The notes under the pieces: generated by a model
What the model was told of the DNA's origin: nothing
Database searches by the model: none
Seen by the model: the letters and a program-made list of their open reading frames with translations, nothing else
Shown here: piece by piece, positions 38,118 through 51,164 of the stretch
Numbering within the stretch: position 1 is the stretch's first letter
Layout: each line of letters begins with the position of its first letter
NCBI RefSeq assembly: GCF_050947875.1
Contig: NW_027460412.1
Location: forward strand, 1,674,001 to 1,738,000
Direction of reading: 5' to 3'
Length of the DNA stretch: 64,000 nt
Source of the DNA: Dermacentor variabilis
Taxonomy: Eukaryota > Arthropoda > Arachnida > Ixodida > Ixodidae
Translations under genes and position numbers: made by a program

Positions 38118-41100
38118 TAAAAAGAGCACCATCGGCATGCTTAGTACGTCGTTTGGTAGAAATCCACGTGCGCGTTCTGCCAAAAGCACCATTTGCATGC
38201 ATATCTTCTGGTTTTGCAGAAAACAACGTCCGCGTCAACCAAAGGATACATGTGCATGCTCAAAACGCGTTTTGGCACAAATCCATGCGCGGGTGCTAAA
38301 TAGAGGAGCATCGGCATGCTTAGCACGCCGTTTGGTAGAAATCCACGTGCGCGTTCTGCGAAAAGCACCATTTGCATGTATATCTTGTGGTTTGGAGAAA
38401 GCAACGTCCGCGTCTACCAAAAGATGCATGTGCATGCTTAAAACGCGTTATGGCACAAATCCATGCGCGGGTGCTAAAAAGAGCACCATCGGCATGCTTA
38501 GCACGTTTTTTGGTAGAAATCCACGTGCGCGTTCTGCCAAAAGCACCATTTGCATGCATATCTTGTGGTTTGCAGAAAACAAAGTCCGCGTCTACCAAAA
38601 GATGCATGTGGCTGCTTAAAACGCGTTTTGGCACAAATCCATGCGCGGGTGCTAAAAAGAGCACCATCGGCATGCTTAGCACGTCGTTTGGTAGAAATCC
38701 ACGTGCGCGTTCTGCCAAAAGCACCATTTGCATGCATATCTTGTGGTTCTGCAGAAAACAACGTCCGCGACTACCAAAAGATGCATGTGCATGCTTAAAA
38801 CGCGTTATGGCACAAATCCATGCGCGGGTGCTAAAAAGAGCACCATCGGCATGCTTAGCACGTTTTTTGGTAGAAATCCACGTGCGCGTTCTGCCAAAAG
38901 CACCATTTGCATGCATATCTTGTGGTTTGCAGAAAACAACGTCCGCGTCTAACAAAAGATGCATGTGGCTGCTTAAAACGCGTTTTGGCACAAATCCATG
39001 CGCGGGTGCTAAAAAGAGCACCATCGGCATGCTTAGCACGTCGTTTGGTAGAAATCCACGTGCGCGTTCTGCCAAAAGCACCATTTGCATGCATATCTTG
39101 TGGTTCTGCAGAAAACAACGTCCGCGTCGACCAAAAGATGCATGTGCATGCTTGACAAGCGTTTTGGCACAAATCCATGTGCGGGTGCTAAAAAGAGCAG
39201 CATCGGCATGCTTAGCACGCCGTTTCGTTGAAATCCACGTGCGCGTTCTGCCAAAAGCACCATTTGCATGCATATCTTGTGGTTTTGTAGAAAACAACGT
39301 CGGCGTCTACCAAAAGATCCATGTGCATGCTCAAAACGCGTTTTGGCACAAATCCATGCGCTGGTGCTAAAAAGAGCACCATCGGCATGCTTAGCACGTC
39401 GTTTGGTAGAAATTGACGTGCGCGTTCTGCCAAAACCACCATTCGCATGCATATCTTGTGGTTTTGTAGAAAACAACGTCCGCGTCTACCAAAAGATGCA
39501 TGTGCATGCCTAAAACACGTTTTGGCACAAATCCATGTGCGGGTGCTAAAAAGAGCAGCATCGGCATGCTTAGCACGTCGTTTGGTAGAAATCCACGTGC
39601 GCGTTCTGCCAAAAGCACCATTTGCATGTATATCTTGTGGTTTTGCAGAAAGCAACGTCCGCGTCTACCAAAAGATCCATGTGCATGCTTAAAACGCGTT
39701 TTGGCACAAATCCATGCGCGGGTGCTAAAAAGAGCAGCATCGGCATGCTTAGCACGTCGTTTGGTAGAAATCCACGTGCGCGTTCTGCCAAAAGCACCAT
39801 TTGCATGCATATCTTGTGGTTTTGCAGAAAACAACGTCCGCGTCTACCAAAAGATGCATGTGCATGCTTAAAACGCGTTTTGGCACAAATCCATGCGCGG
39901 GTGCTAAAAAGAGCACCATCGGCATGCTTAGCACCTTTTTTGGTAGAAATCCACGTGCGCGTTCTGCCAAAACCACCATTTGCATGCATATTTTGTGGTT
40001 TTGCAGAAAACAACGTCCGCGTCTACCAAAAGATGCATGTGGATGCTTAAAACGCGTTTTGGCACAAATCCATGCGCGGGTGCTAAAAAGAGCACCATCG
40101 GCATGCTTAGCACGTCGTTTGGTAGAAATCCACGTGCGCGTTCTGCCAAAAGCACCATTTGCATGTATATCTTGTGGTTTTGCAGAAAACAACGTCCGTG
40201 TCTACAAAAAGATGCATGTGTATGCTTAAAACGCGTTTTGGCACAAGTCCATGCGCGGGTGCTAAAAAGAGAACCATCGGCATGCTTAGCACGTCATTTG
40301 GTAGAAATTGACGTGCGCGTTCTGCCAAAAGCACCATTCGCATGCATATCTTGTGGTTTTGCAGAAAACAACGTCCGCGTCTACCAAAAGATGCATGTGC
40401 ATGCTGAAAACGCGTTTTGGGACTAATCCGTGCGCGGGTGCTAAAAAGAGCAGCATCGGCATGCTTAGGGCGTTGTTTGGTAGAAATCCACGTGCGCGTT
40501 CTGCTAAAAGCACCATTTGCATGCATATTTTGTGGTTTTGCAGAAAACAACGTTCGAGTCTATCAAAAGATGCATGTGCATGCTTAAAACGCGTTTTGGC
40601 ACAAATCCATGCATGGTGCTAAAAAGAGCACCATTGGCATGCTTAGCACGTCGTTTGGTAGAAATCCACGTGCGCGTTCTGTCAAAAGCACCATTTGCAT
40701 GCATATCTTCTGGTTTTGCAGAAAACAACGTCCGCGTCTACCAAAGGATACATGTGCATGCTCAAAACGCGTTTTGGCACAAATCCATGCGCGGGTGCTA
40801 AATAGAGCAGCATCGGCATGCTTCGTACGTCGTTTGGTAGAAATCCACGTGCGCGTTCTGCCAAAAGCACCATTTGCATACATATCTTGTGGTTTTGCAG
40901 AAAACAACTTCCGCGTCTACCAAAAGATGCATGTGCGTGCTCAAAACGCGTTTTGGCACAAATCTATGCGCGGGTGCAAAAAAGAGCAGCATCGACATGC
41001 TTAGCACGTCGTTTGGTAGAAATCCACGTGCGCGTTCTGCCAAAAGCATCATTTGCATGCATATCTTGTGGTTTCCCAGAAAACAACGTCCGCGTCTACC

Positions 41101-41684
41101 AAAAGATGCATGTGCATGCTGAAAACGCGTTTTGGCACCAATCCGTGCGCGGGTGCTAAAAACAGCAGCATCGGCATGCTTAGGACGTCATTTGGTAGAA
41201 ATCCACGTGCGCGTTCTGCCAAAAGCACCATTTGCATGCATATTTTGTGGTTTTGCAGAAAACAACGTCCGCGTCTACCAAAAGATGCATGTGCATGCTT
41301 AACAAGCGTTTTGGCAGAAATCCATGTGCGGGTGCTAAAAAGAGCAGCATCGGCATGCTTAGCACGCCGTTTGGTAGAAATCCACGTGCGCGTTCTGCCA
41401 AAAGCACCATTTGCATGCATATCTTGTGGTCTTGCAGAAAACAACGTCCGCGTCTATCAAAAGATGCATGTGCATGCTCAAACGCGTTTTGGCACAAATG
41501 CATGCGCGGTTGCTAAAAAGAGCACCATCGCCATGCTTAGCACGTCGTTTGGTAGAAATCCACGTGCGCGCTCTGCCAAACGCACCATTTGCATGCATAT
41601 CTTCTGGTTTTGCAGAAAACAACGTCCGCGTCTCTCAAAAGATACATGTGCATGCTCAAAACGCGTTTTGGCACAAATCCATGC
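38118..41684. repeat. 3,752-bp repeat, copy 2 (about 20 monomers)
   Basis: Matches 34366-37932. One visible change is AAAGTCCGCG at about 38581 where copy 1 has AACGTCCGCG. The copy includes the alternating 178/179-bp stretch at 38.3-39.3 kb. The right limit is in arm A at CCATGC, where copy 1 has the AGGG deletion allele. Confidence 0.85.
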
Positions 41685-44600
41685 GCGGGTGCTAAATAGA
41701 GGAGCATCGGCATGCTTAGCACGCCGTTTGGTAGAAATCCACGTGCGCGTTCTGCCAAAAGCACCATTTGCATGTATATCTTGTGGTTTTGCAGAAAGCA
41801 ACGTCCGCGTCTACCAAAAGATGCATGTGCATGCTTAAAACGCGTTATGGCACAAATCCATGCGCGGGTGCTAAAAAGAGCACCATCGGCATGCTTAGCA
41901 CGTTTTTTGGTAGAAATCCACGTGCGCGTTCTGCCAAAAGCACCATTTGCATGCATATCTTGTGGTTTGCAGAAAACAACGTCCGCGTCTACCAAAAGAT
42001 GCATGTGGCTGCTTAAAACGCGTTTTGGCACAAATCCATGCGCGGGTGCTAAAAAGAGCACCATCGGCATGCTTAGCACGTCGTTTGGTAGAAATCCACG
42101 TGCGCGTTCTCCCAAAAGCACCATTTGCATGCATATCTTGTGGTTCTGCAGAAAACAACGTCCGCGACTACCAAAAGATGCATGTGCATGCTTAAAACGC
42201 GTTATGGCACAAATCCATGCGCGGGTGCTAAAAAGAGCACCATCGGCATGCTTAGCACGTTTTTTGGTAGAAATCCACGTGCGCGTTCTGCCAAAAGCAC
42301 CATTTGCATGCATATCTTGTGGTTTGCAGAAAACAACGTCCGCGTCTACCAAAAGATGCATGTGGCTGCTTAAAACGCGTTTTGGCACAAATCCATGCGC
42401 GGGTGCTAAAAAGAGCACCATCGGCTTGCTTAGCACGTCGTTTGGTAGAAATCCACGTGCGCGTTCTGCCAAAAGCACCATTTGCATGCATATCTTGTGG
42501 TTCTGCAGAAAACAACGTCCGCGTCGACCAAAAGATGCATGTGCATGCTTGACAAGCGTTTTGGCACAAATCCATGTGCGGGTGCTAAAAAGAGCAGCAT
42601 CGGCATGCTTAGCACGCCGTTTCGTTGAAATCCACGTGCGCGTTCTGCCAAAAGCACCATTTGCATGCATATCTTGTGGTTTTGTAGAAAACAACGTCGG
42701 CGTCTACCAAAAGATCCATGTGCATGCTCAAAACGCGTTTTGGCACAAATCCATGCGCTGGTGCTAAAAAGAGCACCATTGGCATGCTTAGCACGTCGTT
42801 TGGTAAAAATTGACGTGCGCGTTCTGCCAAAACCACCATTCGCATGCATATCTTGTGGTTTTGTAGAAAACAACGTCCGCGTCTACCAAAAGATGCATGT
42901 GCATGCTTAAAACGCGTTTTGGCACAAATCCATGCGCGGGTGCTAAAAAGAGCACCATCGGCATGCTTAGCACCTTTTTTGGTAGAAATCCACGTGCGCG
43001 TTCTGCCAAAACCACCATTTGCATGCATATTTTGTGGTTTTGCAGAAAACAACGTCCGCGTCTACCAAAAGATGCATGTGGATGCTTAAAACGCGTTTTG
43101 GCACAAATCCATGCGCGGGTGCTAAAAAGAGCACCATCGGCATGCTTAGCACGTCGTTTGGTAGAAATCCACGTGCGCGTTCTGCCAAAAGCACCATTTG
43201 CATGTATATCTTGTGGTTTTGCAGAAAACAACGTCCGTGTCTACAAAAAGATGCATGTGTATGCTTAAAACGCGTTTTGGCACAAGTCCATGCGCGGGTG
43301 CTAAAAAGAGAACCATCGGCATGCTTAGCACGTCATTTGGTAGAAATTGACGTGCGCGTTCTGCCAAAAGCACCATTCGCATGCATATCTTGTGGTTTTG
43401 CAGAAAACAACGTCCGCGTCTACCAAAAGATGCATGTGCATGCTGAAAACGCGTTTTGGCACTAATCCGTGCGCGGGTGCTAAAAAGAGCAGCATCGGCA
43501 TGCTTAGGGCGTTGTTTGGTAGAAATCCACGTGCGCGTTCTGCTAAAAGCACCATTTGCATGCATATTTTGTGGTTTTGCAGAAAACAACGTTCGAGTCT
43601 ATCAAAAGATGCATGTGCATGCTTAAAACGCGTTTTGGCACAAATCCATGCAGGGTGCTAAAAAGAGCAGCATCGGCATGCTTAGCACGACGTTTGGCAG
43701 AAATCCACGTGCGCGTTCTGCCAAAAGTACCATTTGCATGCATATCTTGTGGTCTTGCAGAAAACAACGTCCGCGTCTATCAAAAGATGCATGTGCATGC
43801 TTAAACGCGTTTTGGCACAAATGCATGCGCGGTTGCTAAAAAGAGCACCATTGGCATGCTTAGCACGTCGTTTGGTAGAAATCCACGTGCGCGTTCTGCC
43901 AAAAGCACCATTTGCATGCATATCTTCTGGTTTTGCAGAAAACAACGTCCGCGTCTACCAAAGGATACATGTGCATGCTCAAAACGCGTTTTGGCACAAA
44001 TCCATGCGCGGGTGCTAAATAGAGCAGCATCGGCATGCTTCGTACGTCGTTTGGTAGAAATCCACGTGCGCGTTCTGCCAAAAGCACCATTTGCATACAT
44101 ATCTTGTGGTTTTGCAGAAAACAACTTCCGCGTCTACCAAAAGATGCATGTGCGTGCTCAAAACGCGTTTTGGCACAAATCTATGCGCGGGTGCAAAAAA
44201 GAGCAGCATCGACATGCTTAGCACGTCGTTTGGTAGAAATCCACGTGCGCGTTCTGCCAAAAGCATCATTTGCATGCATATCTTGTGGTTTCCCAGAAAA
44301 CAACGTCCGCGTCTACCAAAAGATGCATGTGCATGCTGAAAACGCGTTTTGGCACCAATCCGTGCGCGGGTGCTAAAAACAGCAGCATCGGCATGCTTAG
44401 GACGTCATTTGGTAGAAATCCACGTGCGCGTTCTGCCAAAAGCACCATTTGCATGCATATTTTGTGGTTTTGCAGAAAACAACGTCCGCGTCTACCAAAA
44501 GATGCATGTGCATGCTTAACAAGCGTTTTGGCAGAAATCCATGTGCGGGTGCTAAAAAGAGCAGCATCGGCATGCTTAGCACGCCGTTTGGTAGAAATCC

Positions 44601-44900
44601 ACGTGCGCGTTCTGCCAAAAGCACCATTTGCATGCATATCTTGTGGTCTTGCAGAAAACAACGTCCGCGTCTATCAAAAGATGCATGTGCATGCTCAAAC
44701 GCGTTTTGGCACAAATGCAGGCGCGGTTGCTAAAAAGAGCACCATCGCCATGCTTAGCACGTCGTTTGGTAGAAATCCACGTGCGCGCTCTGCCAAACGC
44801 ATCATTTGCATGCATATCTTCTGGTTTTGCAGAAAACAACGTCCGCGTCTCTCAAAAGATACATGTGCATGCTCAAAACGCGTTTTGGCACAAATCCATG
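41685..44900. repeat. Third, rearranged copy of the 3,752-bp repeat
   Basis: Follows 38.29 kb onward, but the spacing steps from 3,397 bp to 3,039 bp near 42.90 kb and then to 3,217 bp by 44.3 kb. These are losses of two monomers and a gain of one relative to copy 2. All steps are whole monomers, so register was kept. Includes the 177-bp monomer 43633-43809. Confidence 0.75.
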
Positions 44901-47900
44901 CGCGGGTGCTAAATAGAGCAGCATTGGCATGCTTAGCACGTTGTTTGGTAGAAATACACGTGGGGGTTCTGCCAAAAGCACCATTTGCATGCATATCTTG
45001 TGGTTTTGCAGAAAACAACGTCCGCGTCTACCAAAAGATGCATGTGCATGCTTAACAAGCGTTTTGGCACAAATCCATGTGCGGGTTCTAAAAAGAGCAG
45101 CAACGGCATGCTTAGCACGCCGTTAGGTAGAAATCCACGAGCGCGTTCTGCCAAAAGCACCATTTGCATACATATCTTGTGGTTTTGCAGAAAACAACGT
45201 CCGCGTCTACCAAAAGATGCATGTGCGTGCTCAAAACGCGTTTTGGCACAAATCCATGCGCGGGTGCTTAAAAGAGCAGCATCGGCATGCTTAGCACGTC
45301 GTTTGGTAGAAATCCACGTGCGCGTTCTGCCAAAAGCACCATTTGCATGCATATCTTGTGGTTTCCCAGAAAACAACGTCCGCGTCTACCAAAAGATGCA
45401 TGTGCATGCTGAAAACGCGTTTTGGCACCAATCTGTGCGCGGATGCTAAAAACAGCAGCATCGGCATGCTTAGGACGTCATTTGGTAGAAATCCACGTGC
45501 GCGTTCTGCCAAAAGCACCATTTGCATGCATATCTTGTGGTTTTGCAGAAAACAACGTCCGCGTCCACCAAAAGATGCATGTGCATGCTCAACAAGCGTT
45601 TTGGCACAAATACATGTGCGGGTGCTAAAAAGAGCAGCATCGGCATGCTTAGCACGCCGTTTGGTAGAAATCCACGTGCGCGTTCTGCCAAAAGCACCAT
45701 TTGCATGCATATGTAGTGTTCTTGCAGAAAACAACGTCCGCGTCTATCAAAAGATGCATGTGCATGCTGAAAACGCGTTTTGGCACCAATCCGTGCGCGG
45801 GTGCTAAAAAGAGCAGCAACGGCATGCTTAGCACGCCGTTAGGGAGAAATCCACGAGCGCGTTCTGCCAAAAGCACCATTTGCATGCTTATCTTGTGGTT
45901 TTGCAGAAAACAACGTCCGCGTCTACCAAAAGATGCATGTGCATGCTGAAAACGCGTTTTGGCACCAATCCGTGCGCGGGTGCTAAAAAGAGCAGCATCG
46001 GTATGCTTAGGACGTCGTTTGGTAGAAATCCACGTGCGCGTTCTGCCAAAAGCACCATATGCATGCATATCTTGTGGTTTTGCAGAAAACAATGTCCAGG
46101 TCTACCAAAAGATGCATGTGGATGCTTAAAACGCGTTTTGGCACAAATCCATGCGCGGGTGCTAAAGAGAGGAGTATCGGCATGCTTAGGACGTCGTTTG
46201 GTAGAAATCCACGTGCGCGTTCTGCCAAAAGCACCATTTGCATGCATATATTGTGGTTTTACAGAAAACAACGTCCGCGTCTATCAAAAGATGCATGTGC
46301 ATGCTTAAAACGCGTTTTGGCACAAATCCATGCGCGGGTGCTAAAAAGAGCACCATCGGCATGCTTAGCACGTCGTTTGGTAGAAATGCACGTGCGCGCT
46401 CTGCCATAAGCACCATTTGCATGCATATCTTGTGGTTTTGCAGAATACAACGTCCGCGTCTATCAAAAGATTCATGTGCATGCTTAAAATGCGTTTTGGC
46501 ACAAATCCATGCGCGGGTGCTAAAAAGAGCACCATCGGCATGCTTAGCACGTCGTTTGGTAGAAATCCGAGTGCGCGTTCTGCCAAAAGCACCATTTGCA
46601 TGCATATCTTGTGGTTTTGCAGAAAACAACGTCCGCGTCTACCAAAAGATGCATGTGCGTGCTCAAAACGCGTTTTGGCACAAATCCATGCGCGGGTGCT
46701 TAAAAGAGCAGCATCGGCATGCTTAGCACGTCGCTTGGTAGAAATCCACGTGCGCGTTCTGCCAAAAGCACCATTTGCATGCATATCTTGTGGTTTCCCA
46801 GAAAACAACGTCCGCGTCTACCAAAAGATGCATGTGCATGCTGAAAACGCGTTTTGGCACCAATCTGTGCGCGGATGCTAAAAACAGCAGCATCGGCATG
46901 CTTAGGACGTCATTTGGTAGAAATCCACGTGCGCGTTCTGCCAAAAGCACCATTTGCATGCATATCTTGTGGTTTTGCAGAAAACGACGTCCGCGTCTAC
47001 CAAAGGATGCATGTGCATGCTTGAGAAGCGTTTTGGCACAAATCCATGTGCGGGTGCTAAAAAGAGCAGTATCGGCATGCTTTGCACGCCGTTTGGTTGA
47101 AATCCACATGCCCGTTCTGCCAAACGCACCATTTGCATGCATATCTTGTGGTTTTGCAGAAAACAACGTCGGCGTCTACCAAAAGATGCATGTGCATGCT
47201 TAAAACGCGTTTTGGCTCAAATCCACGCGCGGGTGCTAAAAAGAGCAGCATCGGCATGCTTAGCACGTCGTTTGGTAGAAATCCACGTGCGCGTTATGCC
47301 AAAAGCACCATTTGAATGTATATCTTGTGGTTTTGCAGAAAACAAGGCCCGCGTCTACCAAAAGATGCATGTGCATGCTTAAAACGCGTTTTGGCACAAA
47401 TCCATGCGCGGGTGCTAAAAAGAGCACCATCGGCATGCTTAGCACGTCGTTTGTTTGAAATGCACGTGCGCGTTCTGCCAAAAGCACCATTTGCATGTAT
47501 ATCTTGTGGTTTTGCAGAAAACAACGTCCGCGTCTACCAAAAATGCATGTGCATGCTTAAAACGCGTTTTGGCACAAATCCATGCGCGGGTGCTAAAAAG
47601 AGCACCATCGGCATGCTTAGCACGTCGTTTGGTAGAAATTGACGTGCGCGTTCTGCCAAAAGCACCATTCGCATGCATATCTTGTGGTTTTGCAGAAAAC
47701 AACGTCCACGTCTGCCAAAAGATGCATGTGCATGCCTAAAACGCGTTTTGGCACAAATCCATGTGCGGGTGCTAAAAAGAGCAGCATCGGCATGCTTAGC
47801 ACGCCGTTCGGTAGAAATCCACGTGCGCGTTCTGCCAAAAGCACCATTTGCATGCATATCTTGTGGTCTTGCAGAAAACAACGTCCGCGTCTATCAAAAG

Positions 47901-50900
47901 ATGCATGTGCATGCTCAAAACGCGTTTTAGCACAAATCCATGCGCGGGTGCTAAATAGAGCAGCATCGGCATGCTTATCACGCCGTTTGGTAGAAATCCA
48001 CGTGCGCGTTCTGCCAAAAGCACCATTTGCATGCATATCTTGTGGTTTTGCAGAAAACAACGTCCGCGCCTACCAAAAGATGCATGTGCATGCTTAACAA
48101 GCGTTTTGGCACAAATCCATGCGCGGGTGTTAAAAAGAGCAGCATCGGCATGCTTAGCACGTCGTTTGGTAGAAATCCACGTGCGCGTTCTGCCAAAAGC
48201 ACCATTTGCATGCTTATCTTGTGGTTTTGCAGAAAACAACGTCCGCGTCTACCAAAGGATGCATGTGCATGCTGAAAACTCGTTTTGGCACCAATCCGTG
48301 CGCGGGTGCTAAAAAGAGCAGCATCGGCATACTTAGGACGTCGTTTGGTAGAAATCTACGTGCGCGTTCTGCCAAAAGCACCATTTGCATGCATATCTTG
48401 TGGTTTTGCAGAAAACAATGTCCAGGTCTACCAAAAGATGCATGTGGATGCTTAAAACGCGTTTTGGCACAAATCCATGCGCGGGTGCTAAAAAGAGCAG
48501 TATCGGCATGCTTAGGACGTCGTTTGGTAGAAATCCACGTGCGCGTTCTGCCAAAAGCACCATTTGCATGCATATATTGTGGTTTTACAGAAAACAACGT
48601 CCGCGTCTATCAAAAGATGCATGTGCATGCTTAAAACGCGTTTTGGCACAAATCCATGCGCGGGTGCTAAAAAGAGCACCATCGGCATGCTTAGCACGTC
48701 GTTTGGTAGAAATTGACGTGCGCGTTCTGCCAAAAGCACCATTCGCATGCATATCTTGTGGTTTTGCAGAAAACAACGTCCACGTCTGCCAAAAGATGCA
48801 TGTGCATGCCTAAAACGCGTTTTGGCACAAATCCATGCGCGGGTGCTAAAAAGAGCAGCATCGGCATGCTTAGCACGCCGTTCGGTAGAAATCCACGTGC
48901 GCGTTCTGCCAAAAGCACCATTTGCATGCATATCTTGTGGTCTTGCAGAAAACAACGTCCGCGTCTATCAAAAGATGCATGTGCGTGCTTAAAACGCGTT
49001 TTGGCACAAATGCATGCGCGGTTGCTAAAAAGAGCACCATCGGCATGCTTAGCACGTCGTTTGGCATAAATCCACGTGCGCGTTCTGCCAAAAGCACCAT
49101 TTGCATGCATATATTCAGGTTTTGCAGAAAACAACGTCTGCGTCTACCAAAAGATACATGTGCATGCTTAAAACGCGTTTTGGCACAAATCCATGCGCGG
49201 GTGCTAAAAAGAGCACCATCGGCATGCTTAGCACGTCGTTTGGTAGAAATCCACGTGCGCGTTCTGCCAAAAGCACCATTTGCATGCATATCTTGTGGTT
49301 TTGCAGAAAACAACGTCCGCGTCTACCAAAAGATGCATGTGCATGCTTAACAAGCGTTTTGGCACAAATCCATGCGCGGGTGTTAAAAAGAGCAGCATCG
49401 GCATGCTTAGCACGTCGTTTGGTAGAAATCCACATGCGCGTTCTGCCAAAAGCACCATTTGCATGCTTATCTTGTGGTTTTGCAGAAAACAACGTCCGCG
49501 TCTACCAAAAGATGCATGTGCATGCTGAAAACTCGTTTTGGCACCAATCCGTGCGCGGGTGCTAAAAAGAGCAGCATCGGCATACTTAGGACGTCGTTTG
49601 GTAGAAATCCACGTGCGCGTTCTGCCAAAATCACCATTTGCATGCGTATCTTGTGGTTTTGCAGAAAACAATGTCCAGGTCTACCAAAAGATGCATGTGG
49701 ATGCTTAAAACGCGTTTTGGCACAAATCCATGCGCGGGTGCTAAAAAGAGCAGTATCGGCATGCTTAGGACGTCGTTTGGTAGAAATCCACGTGCGCGTT
49801 CTGCCAAAAGCACCATTTGCATGCATATATTGTGGTTTTACAGAAAACAACGTCCGCGTCTATCAAAAGATGCATGTGCATGCTTAAAACGCGTTTTGGC
49901 ACAAATCGATGCGCGGGTGCTAAAAAGAGCACCATCGGCATGCTTAGCACGTCGTTTGGTAGAAATCCACGTGCGCGCTCTGCCATAAGCACCATTTGCA
50001 TGCATATCTTGTGGTTTTGCAGAAAACAACGTCCGCGTCTACCAAAAGATGCATGTGCATGCTCAAAACGCGTTTTGGCACAAATCCTTGCGCGGGGGCT
50101 GAATAGAGCAGCATCGGCATGCTTAGCACGTCGTTTAGTATAAATCCACGTGCGCGTTCTGCCAAAAGCACCATTTGCATGCATATCTTCTGGTTTTGCA
50201 GAAAACAACGTCCGCGTCTACCAAAGGATGCATGTGCATGCTTGACAAGCGTTTTGGCACAAATCCATGTGCGGGTGCTAAAAAGAGCAGCATCGGCATG
50301 CTTAGCACGCCGTTTGGTTGAAATCCACGTGCGCGTTCTGCCAAACTCACCATTTGCATGCATATCTTGTGGTTTTGCAGAAAACAAAGTCGGCGTCTAC
50401 CAAAAGATGCATGTGCATGCTTAAAACGCGTTTTGGCTCAAATCCATGCGCGGGTGCTAAAAAGAGCACCATCGGCATGCTTAGCACGTCGTTTGGTAGA
50501 AATTGACGTGCGCGTTCTGCCAAAAGCACCATTCGCATGCATATCTTGTGGTTTTGCAGAAAACAACGTCCACGTCAGCCAAAAGATGCATGTGCATGCC
50601 TAAAACGCGTTTTGGCACAAATCCATGTGCGGGTGCTAAAGAGAGCAGCATCGGCATGCTTAGCACGCCGTTCGGTAGAAATCCACGTGCGCGTTCTGCC
50701 AAAAGCACCATTTGCATGCATATCTTGTGGTCTTGCAGAAAACAACGTCCGCGTCTATCAAAAGATGCATGTGCATGCTTAAAACGCGTTTTGGCACAAA
50801 TGCATGCGCGGTTGCTAAAAAGAGCACCATCGGCATGCTTAGCACGTCGTTTGGCACAAATCCACGTGCGCGTTCTGCCAAAAGCACCATTTGCATGCAT

Positions 50901-51164
50901 ATATTCAGGCTTTGCAGAAAACAACGTCTGCGTCTACCAAAAGATACATGTGCATGCTCAAAACGCGTTTTAGCACAAATCCATGCGCGGGTGCTAAATA
51001 GAGCAGCATCGGCATGCTTACCACGCCGTTTGGTAGTAATACACGTGCGCGTTCTGCCAAAAGCACCATTTGCATGCATATCTTGTGGTTTTGCAGAAAA
51101 CAACGTCCGCGTCTACCAAAAGATGCATGTGCATGCTTAACAAGCGTTTTGGCACAAATCCATT
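44901..51164. repeat. Mosaic region with short-spaced repeats
   Basis: About 35 monomers with no single long period. Local matches: 45175-45553 with 46607-46985 (1,432 bp), 47986-48713 with 49239-49966 (1,253 bp), 48650-49168 with 50440-50958 (1,790 bp). All spacings are whole monomer multiples. The CCAGG-marked segment appears three times (46090, 48419 and 49671). An unusual cluster of changes, GCATATGTAGTGTTC, lies at about 45708. Single-base losses occur near 47541. No gene or insertion was found. Confidence 0.7.

Noticed and set aside
41537..42767. Long open frames on both strands (385 codons minus, 351 codons plus), and hundreds of 60-330 codon frames elsewhere
   Set aside because: They overlap on both strands and in several frames, start and stop at the same monomer sites in every copy, and depend only on indel phase. 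No start context, codon bias or recognisable domain. They are products of the tandem repeat.
45700..45730. Possible insertion footprint at the cluster of changes GCATATGTAGTGTTC
   Set aside because: Monomer length is unchanged and the changes are substitutions within one B-C junction; there is no target-site duplication or foreign sequence.
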